Of a stretch of 64,000 bases of DNA, positions 22,111 through 34,207 are shown one piece after another. Position numbers and translations under genes: made by a program. Within the stretch, counting starts at the first letter, position 1. Each line of letters begins with the position of its first letter. Source of the stretch: Cladopsammia gracilis (lineage: Eukaryota; Cnidaria; Anthozoa; Scleractinia; Dendrophylliidae); contig JAJGOT010000037.1 in the NCBI GenBank assembly GCA_022457155.1, positions 2,036,001 through 2,100,000 on the forward strand. Direction: 5' to 3'. Under the pieces are notes generated by a model. The model was not told the DNA's origin. It worked only from the letters and a program-made list of their open reading frames with translations, and searched no databases.

Positions 22111-22770
22111 TTAATACCTTTCAAAATGTGTATATTACATGTACTCTCAATAGAATCTAACTGTAGAAATTAGACTGTTGCTACAGATAAATGGTTTCCT
22201 ACAACTTGAATGCCATAAAACTGAAGTTCTGGAAAAAGGAATAGCGAAATTCATGTTTTAAAAATTAAAAATGTAAGCACCAGCTCCCCGTGTATATGCA
22301 TATTATGTTGTTTGAGAAGCACTTTCGTCAATCTATGCTCATGTTGTCATAAAGGTATTTCTTAAGGTATGCTGTACATGTATTCTGTGTTAAATCTTGA
22401 TGTAAGCCCATATGTTGTATTTCCTAAGAACCAGAACAAGAAAACATTCAAAATTTTAATTTTTCTCTTAATCTCTATAATTTAAGGTATAAAAATTAGT
22501 CCAACAACTGGATTACATGGAAATAATTCTAAAATAAATAGTATTAAGGAATCAATTTTATTATAATAATAAAACATTAAAACTTTGCTCTTTCATGAGA
22601 ATAGCACTAAACACGGTATAGACATGTAGCAGATTTAAATAAATTTTCATTTTATAAAATTATGTAAACAATAATTATTAAATAAATAACTCTGAAATTA
22701 TTATTGAAATAATCTCATATAATAATAAACCTGTTTTAATAATATGCTCATAGATTGTATTAATTATCGA

Positions 22771-22807
<37 letters not shown>

Positions 22808-22985
22808 TATTTCTGCACAATCCTTTAGAGTGATTTTACTTAACCCGTGAAATAATTAATAGATAGTAGACTACTATGCACTAATTCCATTGTATCCCTT
22901 TGTTCACTGTGGCTGTTTGGCCATAATTGTTGGATACCGTTTCTTGAGTGTAGTACAATCACTCTATTACCTTTTGTATTATTCA
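22111..22985. other. No gene seen; (ATT)n microsatellite
   Basis: AT-rich noncoding sequence with an ATT repeat at about 22772-22807. Confidence 0.6.
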
Positions 22986-23144
22986 GCTGGTAAATTCTAC
23001 TTATACCTTCTACTTATGCCTCTCAAAGTCCAACCCTACGTCCTCGTCGTGAGAGGTGGAAACAGGTAATGCTGGCTAACAGGGCTCTGGTGAAGCTGCA
23101 TAGGCTAATCCCCCGTGCAGTGGATGTAACGGATTACAGAATCA

Positions 23145-24470
23145 TTGATCAATTTCAACTACACCATCGACTTGGGGAGGAGGGGCTCGTCACACAGACA
23201 GCACATGACGCAGTGTAGGGAAAGCCGTCAGGATCCTACACAGCCGATAGCTCTTCTATCTCCTAAGTCAACATCCCTATTAGGTACGTGGAACGTGAGA
23301 ACTATGTTCCAACCAGGCCGTGCTACCATCATAGCACATGAGATGAAAAGGGACAAGTTATCAATCCTCGGACTGAGTGAGACACGCTGGACCTCATCAG
23401 GAGAGATGAAACTGGCAGATGGCACAACTATCGTATATTCAGGCCATCAGGAAGCCAGAGCACCGCACACTGAGGGTGTCGCATTCATGTTAACATCAGA
23501 GTCTCGCAGAGCCATGATCTCATGGGAACCTATAAACTGTAGAATTATCATTGCCAGGTTCAGGATCAGACATAAGAAGATAACCGCACATATCATTCAG
23601 TGCTATGCTCCTACAAACGATTCAACTGAGGAGGACAAGGATAATTTCTATGGAGCCCTTACTGAAATAGTCAACAAAGCTAAGGAAAGAGATCTTGTAG
23701 TGATAATGGGTGACTTCAACGCAAAGATAGGAGAAAATAACAGAGGATACGAGCAGGTTATGGGCAAACATGGTTTGGGGACAATGAACGAGAATGGTGA
23801 ACGCTTCGCAGACTTCTGTGCAGACTACAACCTTGTCATCGGGGGAAGCTTGTTCCTGCACAAAACATCCCACAAGGCAACATGGGCATCGCCTGACCAC
23901 ATAACAGAAAATCAAATAGATCATATATGCATCTCACAGAAGTTCAGGCGATCTCTATGGGATGCACGGGTCAAGAGAGGTGCAGACGCTGCATCGGACC
24001 ATCACAGAGTTGCCAGAGTCAGATTGAAGCTGAAGCGTAATTACCAACCACGAAATCCAAGGATAAAGTACAATGTGCACTACCTTAAGGATAGTGATAC
24101 AGTACAGAGCTTCCGGTTGTCGTTGTCTAACAGATTTCGGCCTCTACAAGATCTAAACATAGAGGATGAATGGAATGACATCAAAGAGAGTATCAACAGA
24201 ACATGTGCAGAAGTGTTAGGGACTAAGACAGCTGAGCACGAGGAATGTATTACACCGGGAACCATGGGGTCTATCAGCAAAAGGAAACATCTGAAGGAAG
24301 AGTACAACAGGAGCAGGACTGGGAGAGAAAAGGCAGAGGCGCACAAGAAGTATGAGGCAGCAAATAGAGAAGTAAAGAGTAAGATCAAACAAGATAAAAG
24401 GGAATATTATAATACCCTAGCGACGAAGGCAGAAGAGGCTGCAGCACATGGCAGTATGAAGGACCTTTGA
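23145..24470 (+). CDS. APE-type endonuclease domain of a LINE (RTE/CR1-like)
   Basis: The 441-residue frame reads LLGTWNVRTMFQPG, LSILGLSETRW, TEGVAFMLTS, IIQCYAPTNDSTEEDKDNFY, VVIMGDFNAKIG and ITENQIDHICISQKF, ending with ASDHHRVARV. These are the N, E, D, N, D and H blocks of apurinic-endonuclease-like LINE nucleases. A Lys/Arg/Glu-rich linker (REKAEAHKKYEAANREVKSK) follows and the frame stops at 24470. The domain looks intact. Proteins of this sort are often misannotated as 'craniofacial development protein 2-like'. Confidence 0.85.
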   Translation: MINFNYTIDLGRRGSSHRQHMTQCRESRQDPTQPIALLSPKSTSLLGTWNVRTMFQPGRATIIAHEMKRDKLSILGLSETRWTSSGEMKLADGTTIVYSGHQEARAPHTEGVAFMLTSESRRAMISWEPINCRIIIARFRIRHKKITAHIIQCYAPTNDSTEEDKDNFYGALTEIVNKAKERDLVVIMGDFNAKIGENNRGYEQVMGKHGLGTMNENGERFADFCADYNLVIGGSLFLHKTSHKATWASPDHITENQIDHICISQKFRRSLWDARVKRGADAASDHHRVARVRLKLKRNYQPRNPRIKYNVHYLKDSDTVQSFRLSLSNRFRPLQDLNIEDEWNDIKESINRTCAEVLGTKTAEHEECITPGTMGSISKRKHLKEEYNRSRTGREKAEAHKKYEAANREVKSKIKQDKREYYNTLATKAEEAAAHGSMKDL

Positions 24471-25527
24471 TAGCCCCGATAGAAGTGTTCTTTGGTGCCT
24501 TATGAGACACTATGGCATACCGGGGAAATTCATTGGAATCATCAAAAACACCTATGATAAGATGACTTGCAAAGTCCTTCACACTAGTGGATTGTCAGAT
24601 AGCTTCACGGTCAACACTGGGGCCAAGCAAGGTTGTTTGATGGCACCGTTTTTGTTTCTACTTGCTATGGACTGGATCATGAAGGAAACAACTAGAGAAC
24701 AGCGAAATGGCATCCAGTGGAACTTATTGGAGCAACTTGAAGATCTAGAGTTCGCTGATGATATCGCCCTAGTGTCAAGTAACAACCAACAAATGCAGGA
24801 CAAAACAGCACGGCTAACAGCTAATTACATCAAGTTAGGCCTGCATCCGAATGTGAGCAAGACCAAGGTTATGAAGGTCAACTGCACCAACAACAGACCA
24901 GTTAAAATGAGGGATACCATCTTGGAGGAAGTAACATCTTTTGTCTACCTAGGCAGTGTAGTCAGCATTGAAGGAGGTTCCGATGAAGATATCAAGGTCA
25001 GGATAAATAAAGCCAGAGTAGCTTTCAACACGCTGAGGAAAGTGTGGTCCTCCCCCTTCATCTCACGGATAACCAAATTTAGAATTTTCAATACCAATGT
25101 AAAAGCAATCCTCCTCTATGGCTCAGAAACTTGGAGAACAACTAAGCAAATGATCCAGAAATTACAGTCCTTCGTCAACAAGTGCCCTAGGCGAATTTTA
25201 AAAATCAGTTGGACAGACAGGGTAACGAACGAGAGGCTGTGGGAGTTAGCAGGCGAGGAACCAATCGTAACTCAGATCTCAAGGAGAAAGTGGAGATGGA
25301 TAGGTCACACCTTAAGAAAACCAGCTAACAACATCACCCGGCAGGCGCTACGTTGGAACCCCCAGGGCAAGAGAAAGAGGGGTCGCCCCAGGAACTCTTG
25401 GAGAAGGGATGTAGATTCCCAAATGAGAAACTGGGGCCACACTTGGAACACCTTAGACAGGATTGCCCAGGACAGAAGCCGATGGAGAACGGAAGTGGTC
25501 AATGGCCTATGCTCCACCTGGAGCTAA
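24463..25527 (+). pseudogene. Reverse transcriptase, C-terminal two thirds, fingers deleted
   Basis: It resumes at FDSPDRSVLWCLMRHYGIPG, then GAKQGCLMAPFLFLLAMDWI, and has the catalytic FADDIALVSS. The thumb and the typical LINE tail follow (LLYGSETWRTTKQMIQKLQS, RWIGHTLRKPANNITRQALR). The start of the RT is missing: the endonuclease frame ends and this frame begins with almost no gap, so several hundred bases of coding sequence were lost, with a frame change. The element could not retrotranspose. Confidence 0.85.
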
Positions 25528-25576
25528 GGGCAATCCATCCAATCCAAATTCTACTTATGTTTAACATTATACTTTT

Positions 25577-26141
25577 CCCGGCCTGTTAAATCAATAAAAT
25601 CGATATCAATCGATGCCAATTAATCGATTGATATTGGAAATCGATGATCAATCGATGACGTATGTTTTTGTGATAATTCGATTGACCATCGATTTCCAAT
25701 AAAGTCGATTAATTGATATCGATTTTATCAATTGCCATCGATCCCTGGTTATATGGAAGGCAACATAACAAGACGTACACTGAAAACGGTTTTTGAAGTC
25801 GCCAAAGCGGAGCGACTAAATCCCCCTGTAGGTAACCAAGTTGTCCGCGATGACATCAGTCACCTTAAAAGCATTGCCATGATCTCCCCTTTTCTTGCTT
25901 GCGGAGAAGTTGCCACCAATTGCAACAGTGAATGAACACTCCTGGTAGACCAGATATTGTGTTCGGAATTTTGTTACACGAGCTCCGAGAAAACATGCAA
26001 AAATCGATAAAATCGATCATTTGCGGGACATTTCTTTGTGATTATCGATTGATCATTGATTGGCCGATATCAATTAACTAATTTTATCAATTGATCGATT
26101 GGATTTCCGATGATCGAGTGTCATCGATTTAACAGGCCGGG
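25577..26141. mobile_element. MITE saturated with ATCGAT words
   Basis: Ends are CCCGGCCTGTTAAATC and its reverse complement, with TACTTTT duplicated at 25570-25576 and 26142-26148. Near both ends the sequence is built of ATCGAT/AATCGAT words; the middle holds a unique segment of about 250 bp. The 7-8-bp duplication suggests hAT-like targeting. Confidence 0.75.
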
Positions 26142-26286
26142 TACTTTTTAAATGCCCCTTTTCACCCTTGATTCAACGGGTTCAAATGGGTTCTCAATTC
26201 TTTCATATTGCTCCAAATACGTCCACCCATTTTTTTTTTAAACAAATTATGAACAAAATATTATTACATTATCCTCCCTCAAATTA

Positions 26287-28751
26287 ATCACTCAACATAA
26301 GGTTATCTTTTGTAATAAGCTTTGTTTCATGTTTTCTTCTGACTTTGCCTTTATCAAAAAGTGCTTTTCCTAAAACTACATGTATAACCAATCCTTCCTT
26401 AGTATACAACTGTCCTTTTGGGACAGTCACACCCAATAATTATTATTTCGTCAGTGCCCTCTTGACATTCACGATGGTGACACTTTTCACTTTCCCTTTA
26501 TTAAAGAGTTCCTTTCCTAAAAGTATGACTAAAGCTTCTTTGCAATATGTTTGACCTTTTTGGAAAAGTCACACCCAATTTGGTCAGCTCCTTTTTGAAA
26601 TTCATTACTTTACATCACTGAATTTCTTGGCATTCAGAAAAAACAATGCAGCAAATTGATGCATAGGATGGTGAAATCTGAAAGGAAACAAAATAATGCA
26701 TGCCAGTCAGAAGGTATTTTTTTTTATAAATTATTTAAACAATGAGTTTGAGACCCCCATCAAAACCAACTAGTCTCACACTAGCTTTTCAAAATTATTT
26801 TTGGAAAATGTAGCCATGTCCTACACTGTACACACTGTACAGGTCAAAGTATACAAGAGCAGGGCTTTGCTGTAGCAGTGCCTGGTGTTTCCTGGCAACT
26901 TACTTTTGCCCTGAGGCAACTAGGAAATTTAAGTTTTTGCATAAAACTCATAATGCTGGGCACCCTGGTTTTCACAGGTTCAGAGCTTTCAGCTCCCTAC
27001 AATCTTTCTCAGAGCAAAGCCCTCAAGAGCCACCGCTCTTGTTTCACAACCTGCCTTTTCTCCTACTCAATGTTGTCATCCCTGCCTAGTAACAGGGTAA
27101 CCTTGAATACAGTTAATCAGCTTTTTCAACAGATGCATCAAAATGATGTTGCTAAACCCTCAACCTGAATCCCCTGTATCTAATCACCACAAATATCAAG
27201 CCCATTATAAATGTATTAACTTACTAGATTCCGTTTCAACAGCATCAGGTTGTTTGTTATCCTCGGTTCTGTCCTCAGTCTATAAATTATGAACCAGAAA
27301 AATAACATTAATTTTTTGACTCACAGTATACAGCTGTAGGGAAAGTGTTTTCATAAGGAATTATTTAATCTATGTACTGTACAGGGAGTCATATTGGTTA
27401 TCATTAAGTTAAAAAAGCATCATATGATAAAAATAATAAAACAAAAGCCAGAGGAATTCTGCAAACTCTAAATAATGCTGTTACTCCTCTGATTGGAATG
27501 CTGTATCACAAATAAGACTCTGCATGTTGTCTGGTAATGTGGCAGTACTCAATTACTCCTAATCTTCAAAACAACTACAGTGTATATAATTCCCTTTTAT
27601 ATAACAAAAATTAGAAATTTATCTTCCACCATTATTGGACGATATTATTTTTTGGAACCATCTTCCCCTTTCTATCCGCTCTAAGCCTACTACACTGTAA
27701 AAAAACTATTTAAGAAATCTCTTTTCAGTCATTACTTATCCCAATACTAAATAAATGCTTGATTGACTTAGTTGCTTTATCTACTTGTACTTAATATACA
27801 TATAATTGCTTTCATATGTGTGTGTGTGCATGTATTTATTTGTTTATTGTATGTTATTAGCATTTTATCCAGTTGTCATCCCTTTCCAACTACACTATGA
27901 GGGTAAAGTATTAGTTTAACCATTTTTTTTTTTTGCCTTTTTTCTCTTTATTTCTAACACAGGGTTCAAAATAGCAGCCGGCTGCCGGCGGTAGCTTGCT
28001 GGCGACTTTTCACCAAAGAAAGAGAAAATTCATGTCATCCTTGGATCGGCCAACTGAAATCAAAGTCGCTGCAATGGTATCCTGTAATGATAATTCAGAG
28101 TTCTCATAACACCCGGGGTGGCGCTACTAAAAAAAGCTTTGAACAGATTATAAGAAGTGGCTTACAGACAAATCGCAAAAAGTGTAAAAAAAATCATGTT
28201 GTTGACTGCTCAGGGTATGTGCTCATTCATAATTGACAGCCGGGAAAAATGAACCTAGACAATAAAAGCCTATACAAATTCAAGCTTAAAGCTGTGATTT
28301 TATTTTGAACCCTGTTACGTGTAATAAATCATTCCTGTAAACTTGTTTAATCTTTGGAGAAATAAATACTACATGTACTAACACTACTACTCCTAATGTG
28401 CAAAGAGGCACTGCAAGGGTAAAGTGAACACTTGAACAACTTGGGAAGTAAAAACTGATTGACCCAGGATTTCAAATATCGGCAAGTCAGTGACAAAAAG
28501 TTTCCACAGTCTTAACTGATGACGATCCACAAGTGAGTGCAAATGCTCAAGCTCTCAAAAATTTATAAATGAGTTTTCCTGTTTCACTTTTCTTGAAGTG
28601 TGTTAGTTTCCCAGTGTTTCTGCTGGTAATATGTACAATGTAGTTCTTTATTCAGGGTTTAATTCATAACAACATACTTACTTGCATGTTGTCATGCACA
28701 GTGTCACTGCAATTATCATCACTTCATGTATCTTCTGCAGTGTCTGTTGTT
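26287..28751 (-). pseudogene. Decayed spliced gene with tandem ~48-residue repeats, unknown function
   Basis: Three exon-like blocks lie on the minus strand. An acidic block (28682-28751, donor GTAAGTATG) contains SDDNCSDTVHDNMQ but has an in-frame TGA. A second acidic block (27225-27279, acceptor TTTATAG, donor GTAAGTT) reads TEDRTEDNKQPDAVETES. A terminal block starts after acceptor TTTGTTTCCTTTCAG near 26682. The last contains two related copies of a unit: LGVTFPK...YCKEALVILLGKELF and LGVTVPKGQLYTKEGLVIHV, both followed by (N/D)KGKV(K/R). It ends ITKDNLMLSD. Frameshifts break it. I do not recognise the family. It lies wholly inside the 13.3-kb element and could be its cargo or its own gene. 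Confidence 0.35.
27960..28314. repeat. hAT-like MITE (CAGGGTTCAAAATA ends)
   Basis: CAGGGTTCAAAATA at the left is mirrored by TATTTTGAACCCTG at the right. CAGGG termini are typical of hAT elements. No clear 8-bp duplication remains. Noncoding. Confidence 0.55.
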
Positions 28752-28759
28752 CTGTTTTG

Positions 28760-30468
28760 TAATTAGAAAAAAATATTGTTAGATTAAGAATGCCATTTGT
28801 TCATTGTTTACATGTAGATTAGTTTGATCAACTGAATTGTTGATAAAGTAAATTTAGGCTGAAGTTTTGAGGGCCAGCACGAAAAAACATTACCTTTTTA
28901 ATCCTTTTATGGTGGCAAAAGAGTTTTTATAGGCATCGACATGGCTGATAACACTAACATTTTGTTTCACTCCCCCACCAATTCATTATCATAGTTTCAT
29001 TTGGAACCCAACTGCTTTATATTCATGTGTCTATCATAATTATACATGCAAAACAAGACCAGTGCAAATTATGCTCCTGTGCATGTATAAACACAACACA
29101 TAGTCACGCAACTCCTGCATACAGCACTGTAGTTTAAAGTCTACTCTGGGTTTAAAGGGAATTGTGTGCTAATGAGACCATGACTACAGAAGCTATCCTC
29201 AAAGAGTCAGGTGGAGTCCATAAGCAGAGGTTAGTAATATTGATGTCTATGATGCCCACATGCACTCTTACAGTACATGCATGGGAATGTTAGAAAATCA
29301 AGAGGAATTCCATTGTGATGCAATGCATTGTAACTTGCAATACAGTGTATCAGACTGGGGGTTAGACAAAATAAAATTAATCAACAAGTTCCATTGCTGC
29401 AAGATGAAAGATACAATAGTATACATGTACCTCTGGCTCAGACCATTCTACATCTTTTTAATTACTGCATGTTATATGTACAGCAGTACTGTAGTTTTGT
29501 CAGCTTTCTAAGAAATAAAGGAAATAGCCACCATTTACATGTAGATTAAAAAAAATACAAACTTTGACTACATACCTGTACATGCATGTATTACATGTAA
29601 TTAGACAACCACGGCTGTGCTCTAAGAAAAATAGTTGGGAGCCCGAAGTCTCCCAAACACTTGAAATCTGGGGTGCTCAGCATATATTAAGTTTTTAGGA
29701 TATATAGGTAAGATATAATCCTTTCAGTCATATTACTAGGAGATGTTAATTTCATATTACTAGGAGCTAATGTTAATTTTTGTTTTTATTTTTGACAACC
29801 CGCCTCAATTAGCTATGCTAACTGCAGGTTGTCAAAGTTTAAAATATTATTATATTAATAATGAAATAAAATTGTTGTTGTTGTGCAAAAACAAAGATTT
29901 CCTGGTTGCCCAGATTGAGGTAAAAATGTGCAATGTTGGGCTGTGTTCTAGCAACACACAGTGGCCCATAGCATGTCACTTTTGACCTTGGGTGATCAGA
30001 AATTTTGCAAACATGTAGCTTTTGACAATACTTCTAAGCTGGCACCAATAATGTAGATTTAGAGCAGCCTTACAGCCTTGATAAGGCTGTACAGTCCATT
30101 GTAAAGTAAAAATAACGTAATGATGCTACAGCATGTATTTACCCACACAATGGCCACAATTGTACATGTACATGAATGTTGTGCTTAAAACTATCCTTGA
30201 TTCTATTTTTGTTTTATCCTTGTCAGCAAACATTACATGTACACATACATCTGTATCTCACACAGACTAAAGAAAAAAAATAAGTGAAGTGCAACAGCTA
30301 CCTACATGATCAATCAACATACTGATACATGTACCTACAACAACAAATTAAAATTGCCTTCTTTTGTGGTGGGCCTTTCTTGTTAAAAAGAGCTATCCGA
30401 TATGATGTTTGTGAACTACATGCATTAAAATCATATATGTACATGTACTAAAAAATACACTGAACTGA
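28760..30468. other. No gene seen
   Basis: AT-rich sequence rich in TACATGTA words, inside the 13.3-kb element. No domain or convincing exon. Confidence 0.5.
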
Positions 30469-31315
30469 GGACATTTACAAAACATGGACCCGGGTCCATG
30501 GCCCACCCCTACTTTTTGTCAATTTTAATTTTTTTTTTCCAAATTTTTCTGTCAGTCTAAAGGATGGAGAACCGGGTATAAAACACAGTCTTAAGTTTAA
30601 ATAAATATGGCATTCAACATCAATATTTAACTTCGTACTATTTTATGCTTTTGTCAACATTGTATTTTATACAATGTATGCAGTCTGATTCCTGGCTGAT
30701 GTGAAGTTTTAGTGCTCTCCCCACAGATTTTGTTTGACGGTGTAGAACAAGAAGGACTGGGCCAAGTCCCAAGCTATGGTGTGCTATCACATGTACATGT
30801 ATTATGGGATGCAGACAATCCCATGTGCTTTTCTTTTGGGTTCAGATAAAACAAAGTCTAGTGGAGCATAAACAAACACATGCCAAGGCCAGTACCATAC
30901 TAAATGTTTAGAAATAATAACAAACAAAAGCAATCTTTATCTTGTTCCGACATTCATCAGTATGGTTGCTTGTGCATGTGTTTGTTTATACTCCACCAGG
31001 CCTATCAGTACAAGCACATGCACAACAAATCCAAAACAAAAGCACATGGGATTGTCTGCATCCCATAATTATAGTCGCTTGGGACTTGGTCCAATCCTTC
31101 TAGTTCTTGTTCTACATGTACTTGTGTCTTGACGTTGCTACTTGATATTGAATGCCATATTTATTTAAACTGAAGACTGCGTTTTATACCCTGTACCTAG
31201 TCCGCATATACTGACAGAAAAATTTAGAAAAAAAAAATAATAAAACTGACAAAAATTAAATGTGGTCCATCGGGTGGTCCATGTACACCTGGGTCCATGT
31301 TTTGTATATGTCCCC
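30469..31315. mobile_element. MITE with long inverted arms, GAACTGA duplication
   Basis: The left end begins GGACATTTACAAAACATGGA and the right end is its near reverse complement. GAACTGA flanks both sides (30462-30468 and 31316-31322). The two halves pair over several hundred bases, including ATGGGATGCAGACAATCCCA and its mirror near 31050. Confidence 0.7.
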
Positions 31316-31322
31316 GAACTGA

Positions 31323-33057
31323 CTATTGTCATTTTTGGTACTGATTAACTGAGCAATGTTCACCTTTTCCAAAGGTTTTACCTCCAACAATTTAGCATGT
31401 GTACATAACAAGTCAGTGGTCTTATGGCCTACAGTATGGTTTCCTAAGCATGGACGGCAAAGGCCCCAGCAAATTAATAAGAAGTAGATAATACTGTACA
31501 TGTACATGTACTTCATGTTAAAAATCAACATCACTTGAACAGAATTGCAAGATTGAAAGGAATATTAAAATAAAAGTTTCAGTTTCTTATAAGCTTATTT
31601 ATTCAAATTGGATCTGTCCTGGTTTACCGATAGACAAGGACAAAAACAAAGGACTAAACAAAATACAAGGTGAAATCCCTTGTGAAGACTGTGAGCTCGT
31701 ACAGTCACCAAGAAAGAACCCTGAAATTCGTAGAAAATCTTCAGTACAGGTAACCAAAAATAGTATTTTAAGTGGTTTACGTTTTTAACGTAAGCTTACT
31801 TACCTTTGGGAACACAAGGGCAGCAAGAATGAAGCTTTGGAATTGGTGTAGCATTAAAGAACTAGCCAACTGTCATGGCGGTCAAATTTGACATGACGAT
31901 GCATGTAAGTTGGAAGGAATCGTATGCATAGCGATCGTTGATATGTTGTAAAAACATTGCATGCAGCTTATTCAGAAAACGTGGATCGAGAAAAAGGCTC
32001 AAATCACAAGTTGTCTTTTAAAAGCAAATGAAGTTTTGAACACTGAAAGCGACCAGCAAAAATTCGTTGAAAGAAGCGCCAACACGAACTGCCCGCCGGG
32101 AATGACTCTCTTGCACATGATAAATTCGCACCCAAGACCTCTCGGCCGAGCGGCCGAGCGGCCTAACGGAAAATTGCTTTGATGATTGCCTTTGATTTAT
32201 TTTATTTTATTCACCACAATGCATTTCTTTTGAATCTCTCGTTCTTCGGAAATCATTCCTATTTCCGTTCCAGGTAAATCCAGGCTTTAAAAATACCCCC
32301 CTCTTTCAAGAGCTGTTTAGGCAAGGCTAAAATATTAAACTGCTGTGTCAGCTTTGTGCCCGTCACCGGTTTTCACTTTTTTCATTGACATGTGAAGTAA
32401 AGATTTGTTGTCCAAATGGTACACAACTGCCGTTGAACTAAGCTGTGTCTTGTATTTTAAAATATTTTTTCTTTGAATGATGCGGCAAGCTCTTATGTGT
32501 GTGCTTTTGCTCTCGTTGGAGTAGATGTCGGACTGTTACTAAAAGACGGACCATTATTTTTTTGAAGGAGGGGGATGAGAAATATTGAAAAAAATTGTTT
32601 GCAGGGCCTGAAAAGACAAAATAAATTGCTTGCAAACACGGTATGTGTAAAAAAAATGTTTGCAGACAAGTCAGATAAATTATTAAAAAAATAATTAGTT
32701 CCAAAACTGAATATTGCTCAGTGATGATTCTTTCCATTTGGCTGCACAAGACAACTCCTTCACCTTGCCTTCGCAAAAAGCAGCCAAAAAACTCTTCGTT
32801 GTGCCAGAGCTTAAGGTCAGAATCTCAACGGGTTTTCATTGAATTTTAGTGAGATGCACTTTAATACTCACTGTGGTGAGTAAGTTTTTAATCGCATGTT
32901 TGAGTAAAAGTGACTTCCACTTGATTTTCTCAAAAAAAGGAGTTGTTTCAACTCAATATGAGATTAAATATTTAAGTCAAATGTCAAGTAAACTAATTCA
33001 AAATATCGAGTAAAATGCCTACATTACTAAAAGAATAATTAGTCAGTTTTACTCGTT
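31323..33057. other. No certain gene; weak exon-like blocks
   Basis: Minus-strand blocks with fair splice signals occur at about 31636-31722 and at 31801-31870 (donor AAAG/GTAAGTAAG). Neither has a recognisable domain. The rest is noncoding. Confidence 0.3.
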
Positions 33058-33791
33058 TGCGTCAATTTACAGAGATTTTGTGATGCCCAGTTTGCATCAA
33101 TTCACAGAGATTTTATAATTCCCCATTGGCGTCAATTTACAGAGATTTTATAATGCCCCGTTTGTGTCAATTTACAGAGATTTTATAATGCCTCGTTTGT
33201 GTCAATTTACAGAGATTTTATAATGCCTCGTTTGTGTCAATTTGCAGAGATTTTATAATGCCCCGTTTGTGTCAATTTACAGAGTTTTTATGATGCCCCG
33301 TTTGTGTCAATTTACAGAGTTTTTATGATGCCCCGTTTGTGTCAATTTACAGAGATTTTATAGTGCCCCGTTTGTGTCAATTTACACAGATTTTATGATG
33401 CCCGTTTGTGTCAATTTACAGACATTTTATAGTGCCCCGTTTGTGTCAATTTACAGACATTTTATAGTGCCCCGTTTGTGTCAATTTACAGAGTTTTTAT
33501 GATGCCCCGTTTGTGTCAATTTACAGAGTTTTTATGATGCCCCGTTTGTGTCAATTTACAGAGATTTTATGATGCCTCGTTTGTGTCAATTTACAGAGAT
33601 TTTATAATGCCTCGTTTGTGTCAATTTGCAGAGATTTTATAATGCCCCGTTTGTGTCAATTTACAGAGTTTTTATGATGCCCCGTTTGTGTCAATTTACA
33701 CAGATTTTATGAGGCCCCGTTTGTGTCAATTTACAGACATTTTATACTTCCCCGTTTGTGTCAATTTACAGAGATTTTATAGTGCCCCGTT
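33058..33791. repeat. 35-bp tandem array, about 21 units
   Basis: The unit is GTGTCAATTTACAGAGATTT followed by TATAATGCCCCGTTT, with few substitutions (ATAATG/ATGATG/ATAGTG variants, GAGATT/GAGTTT). It forms the right subterminal field of the 13.3-kb element. The ATTTACAG core also occurs in the element's terminal repeat. Units from 34208 onward resume after an inserted LINE fragment. Confidence 0.9.
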
Positions 33792-33792
33792 A

Positions 33793-34207
33793 GGTAGGTA
33801 AACTTATTTATCATACACGGTGTCAGTTCATAATACATGCTCTTCCGTCGAGCCTTAAACAACACTGAATAGATTAATTACTTAACTAAATTAAATTATC
33901 TAACTAAATTCATTATATATACGGGATTATACTAAAAACCATTATAAATATTATTTATTAACTATTATTAAATTAGATAGAAAGTAAATGCATGATTCAA
34001 AAGAGCTAAGAGTGGGCTTCATTTTAGCTCTCAAAGGCAAGCTGTTCCAGAAAACAGAACCGCTATATTGAAAACTTCGTTTGCCTGCTTCAGTACTCGG
34101 TCTACGAACGAAAAGGTTGTATTTTGAATTTCTTAGATTATGTGAGTGAACACTGGATGTAGCTTTAACATTACTATTTAGACGATTCGGAGAGAGATTA
34201 TTTTTGT
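33793..34207 (-). mobile_element. 3' fragment of a non-LTR retrotransposon (CR1/L2-like)
   Basis: It interrupts the 35-bp array. The minus strand encodes HNLRNSKYNLFVRRPSTEAG and FQYSGSVFWNSLPLRAK, the conserved C-terminal end of many CR1/L2-type LINE proteins, followed by AT-rich 3' sequence and a TAGGTAGG simple tail on the plus strand at 33793. Confidence 0.65.

Larger units (their letters stand above)
22990..25576 (+). mobile_element. Non-LTR retrotransposon with internal deletion
   Basis: Contains an APE endonuclease frame followed by the distal part of an RT. The fingers and early palm are missing where the frames join near 24465. Sequence upstream of 23145 (LVKLHRLIPRAVDVTDYRII-type frame) probably belongs to the element. 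No poly-A or simple tail was certain at the 3' side, where a MITE begins. Confidence 0.8.

Noticed and set aside
33058..33791. Regular 35-bp repeats resembling a CRISPR array
   Set aside because: Units are contiguous without unique spacers, the genome is eukaryotic and the array is a subterminal satellite of a transposon.
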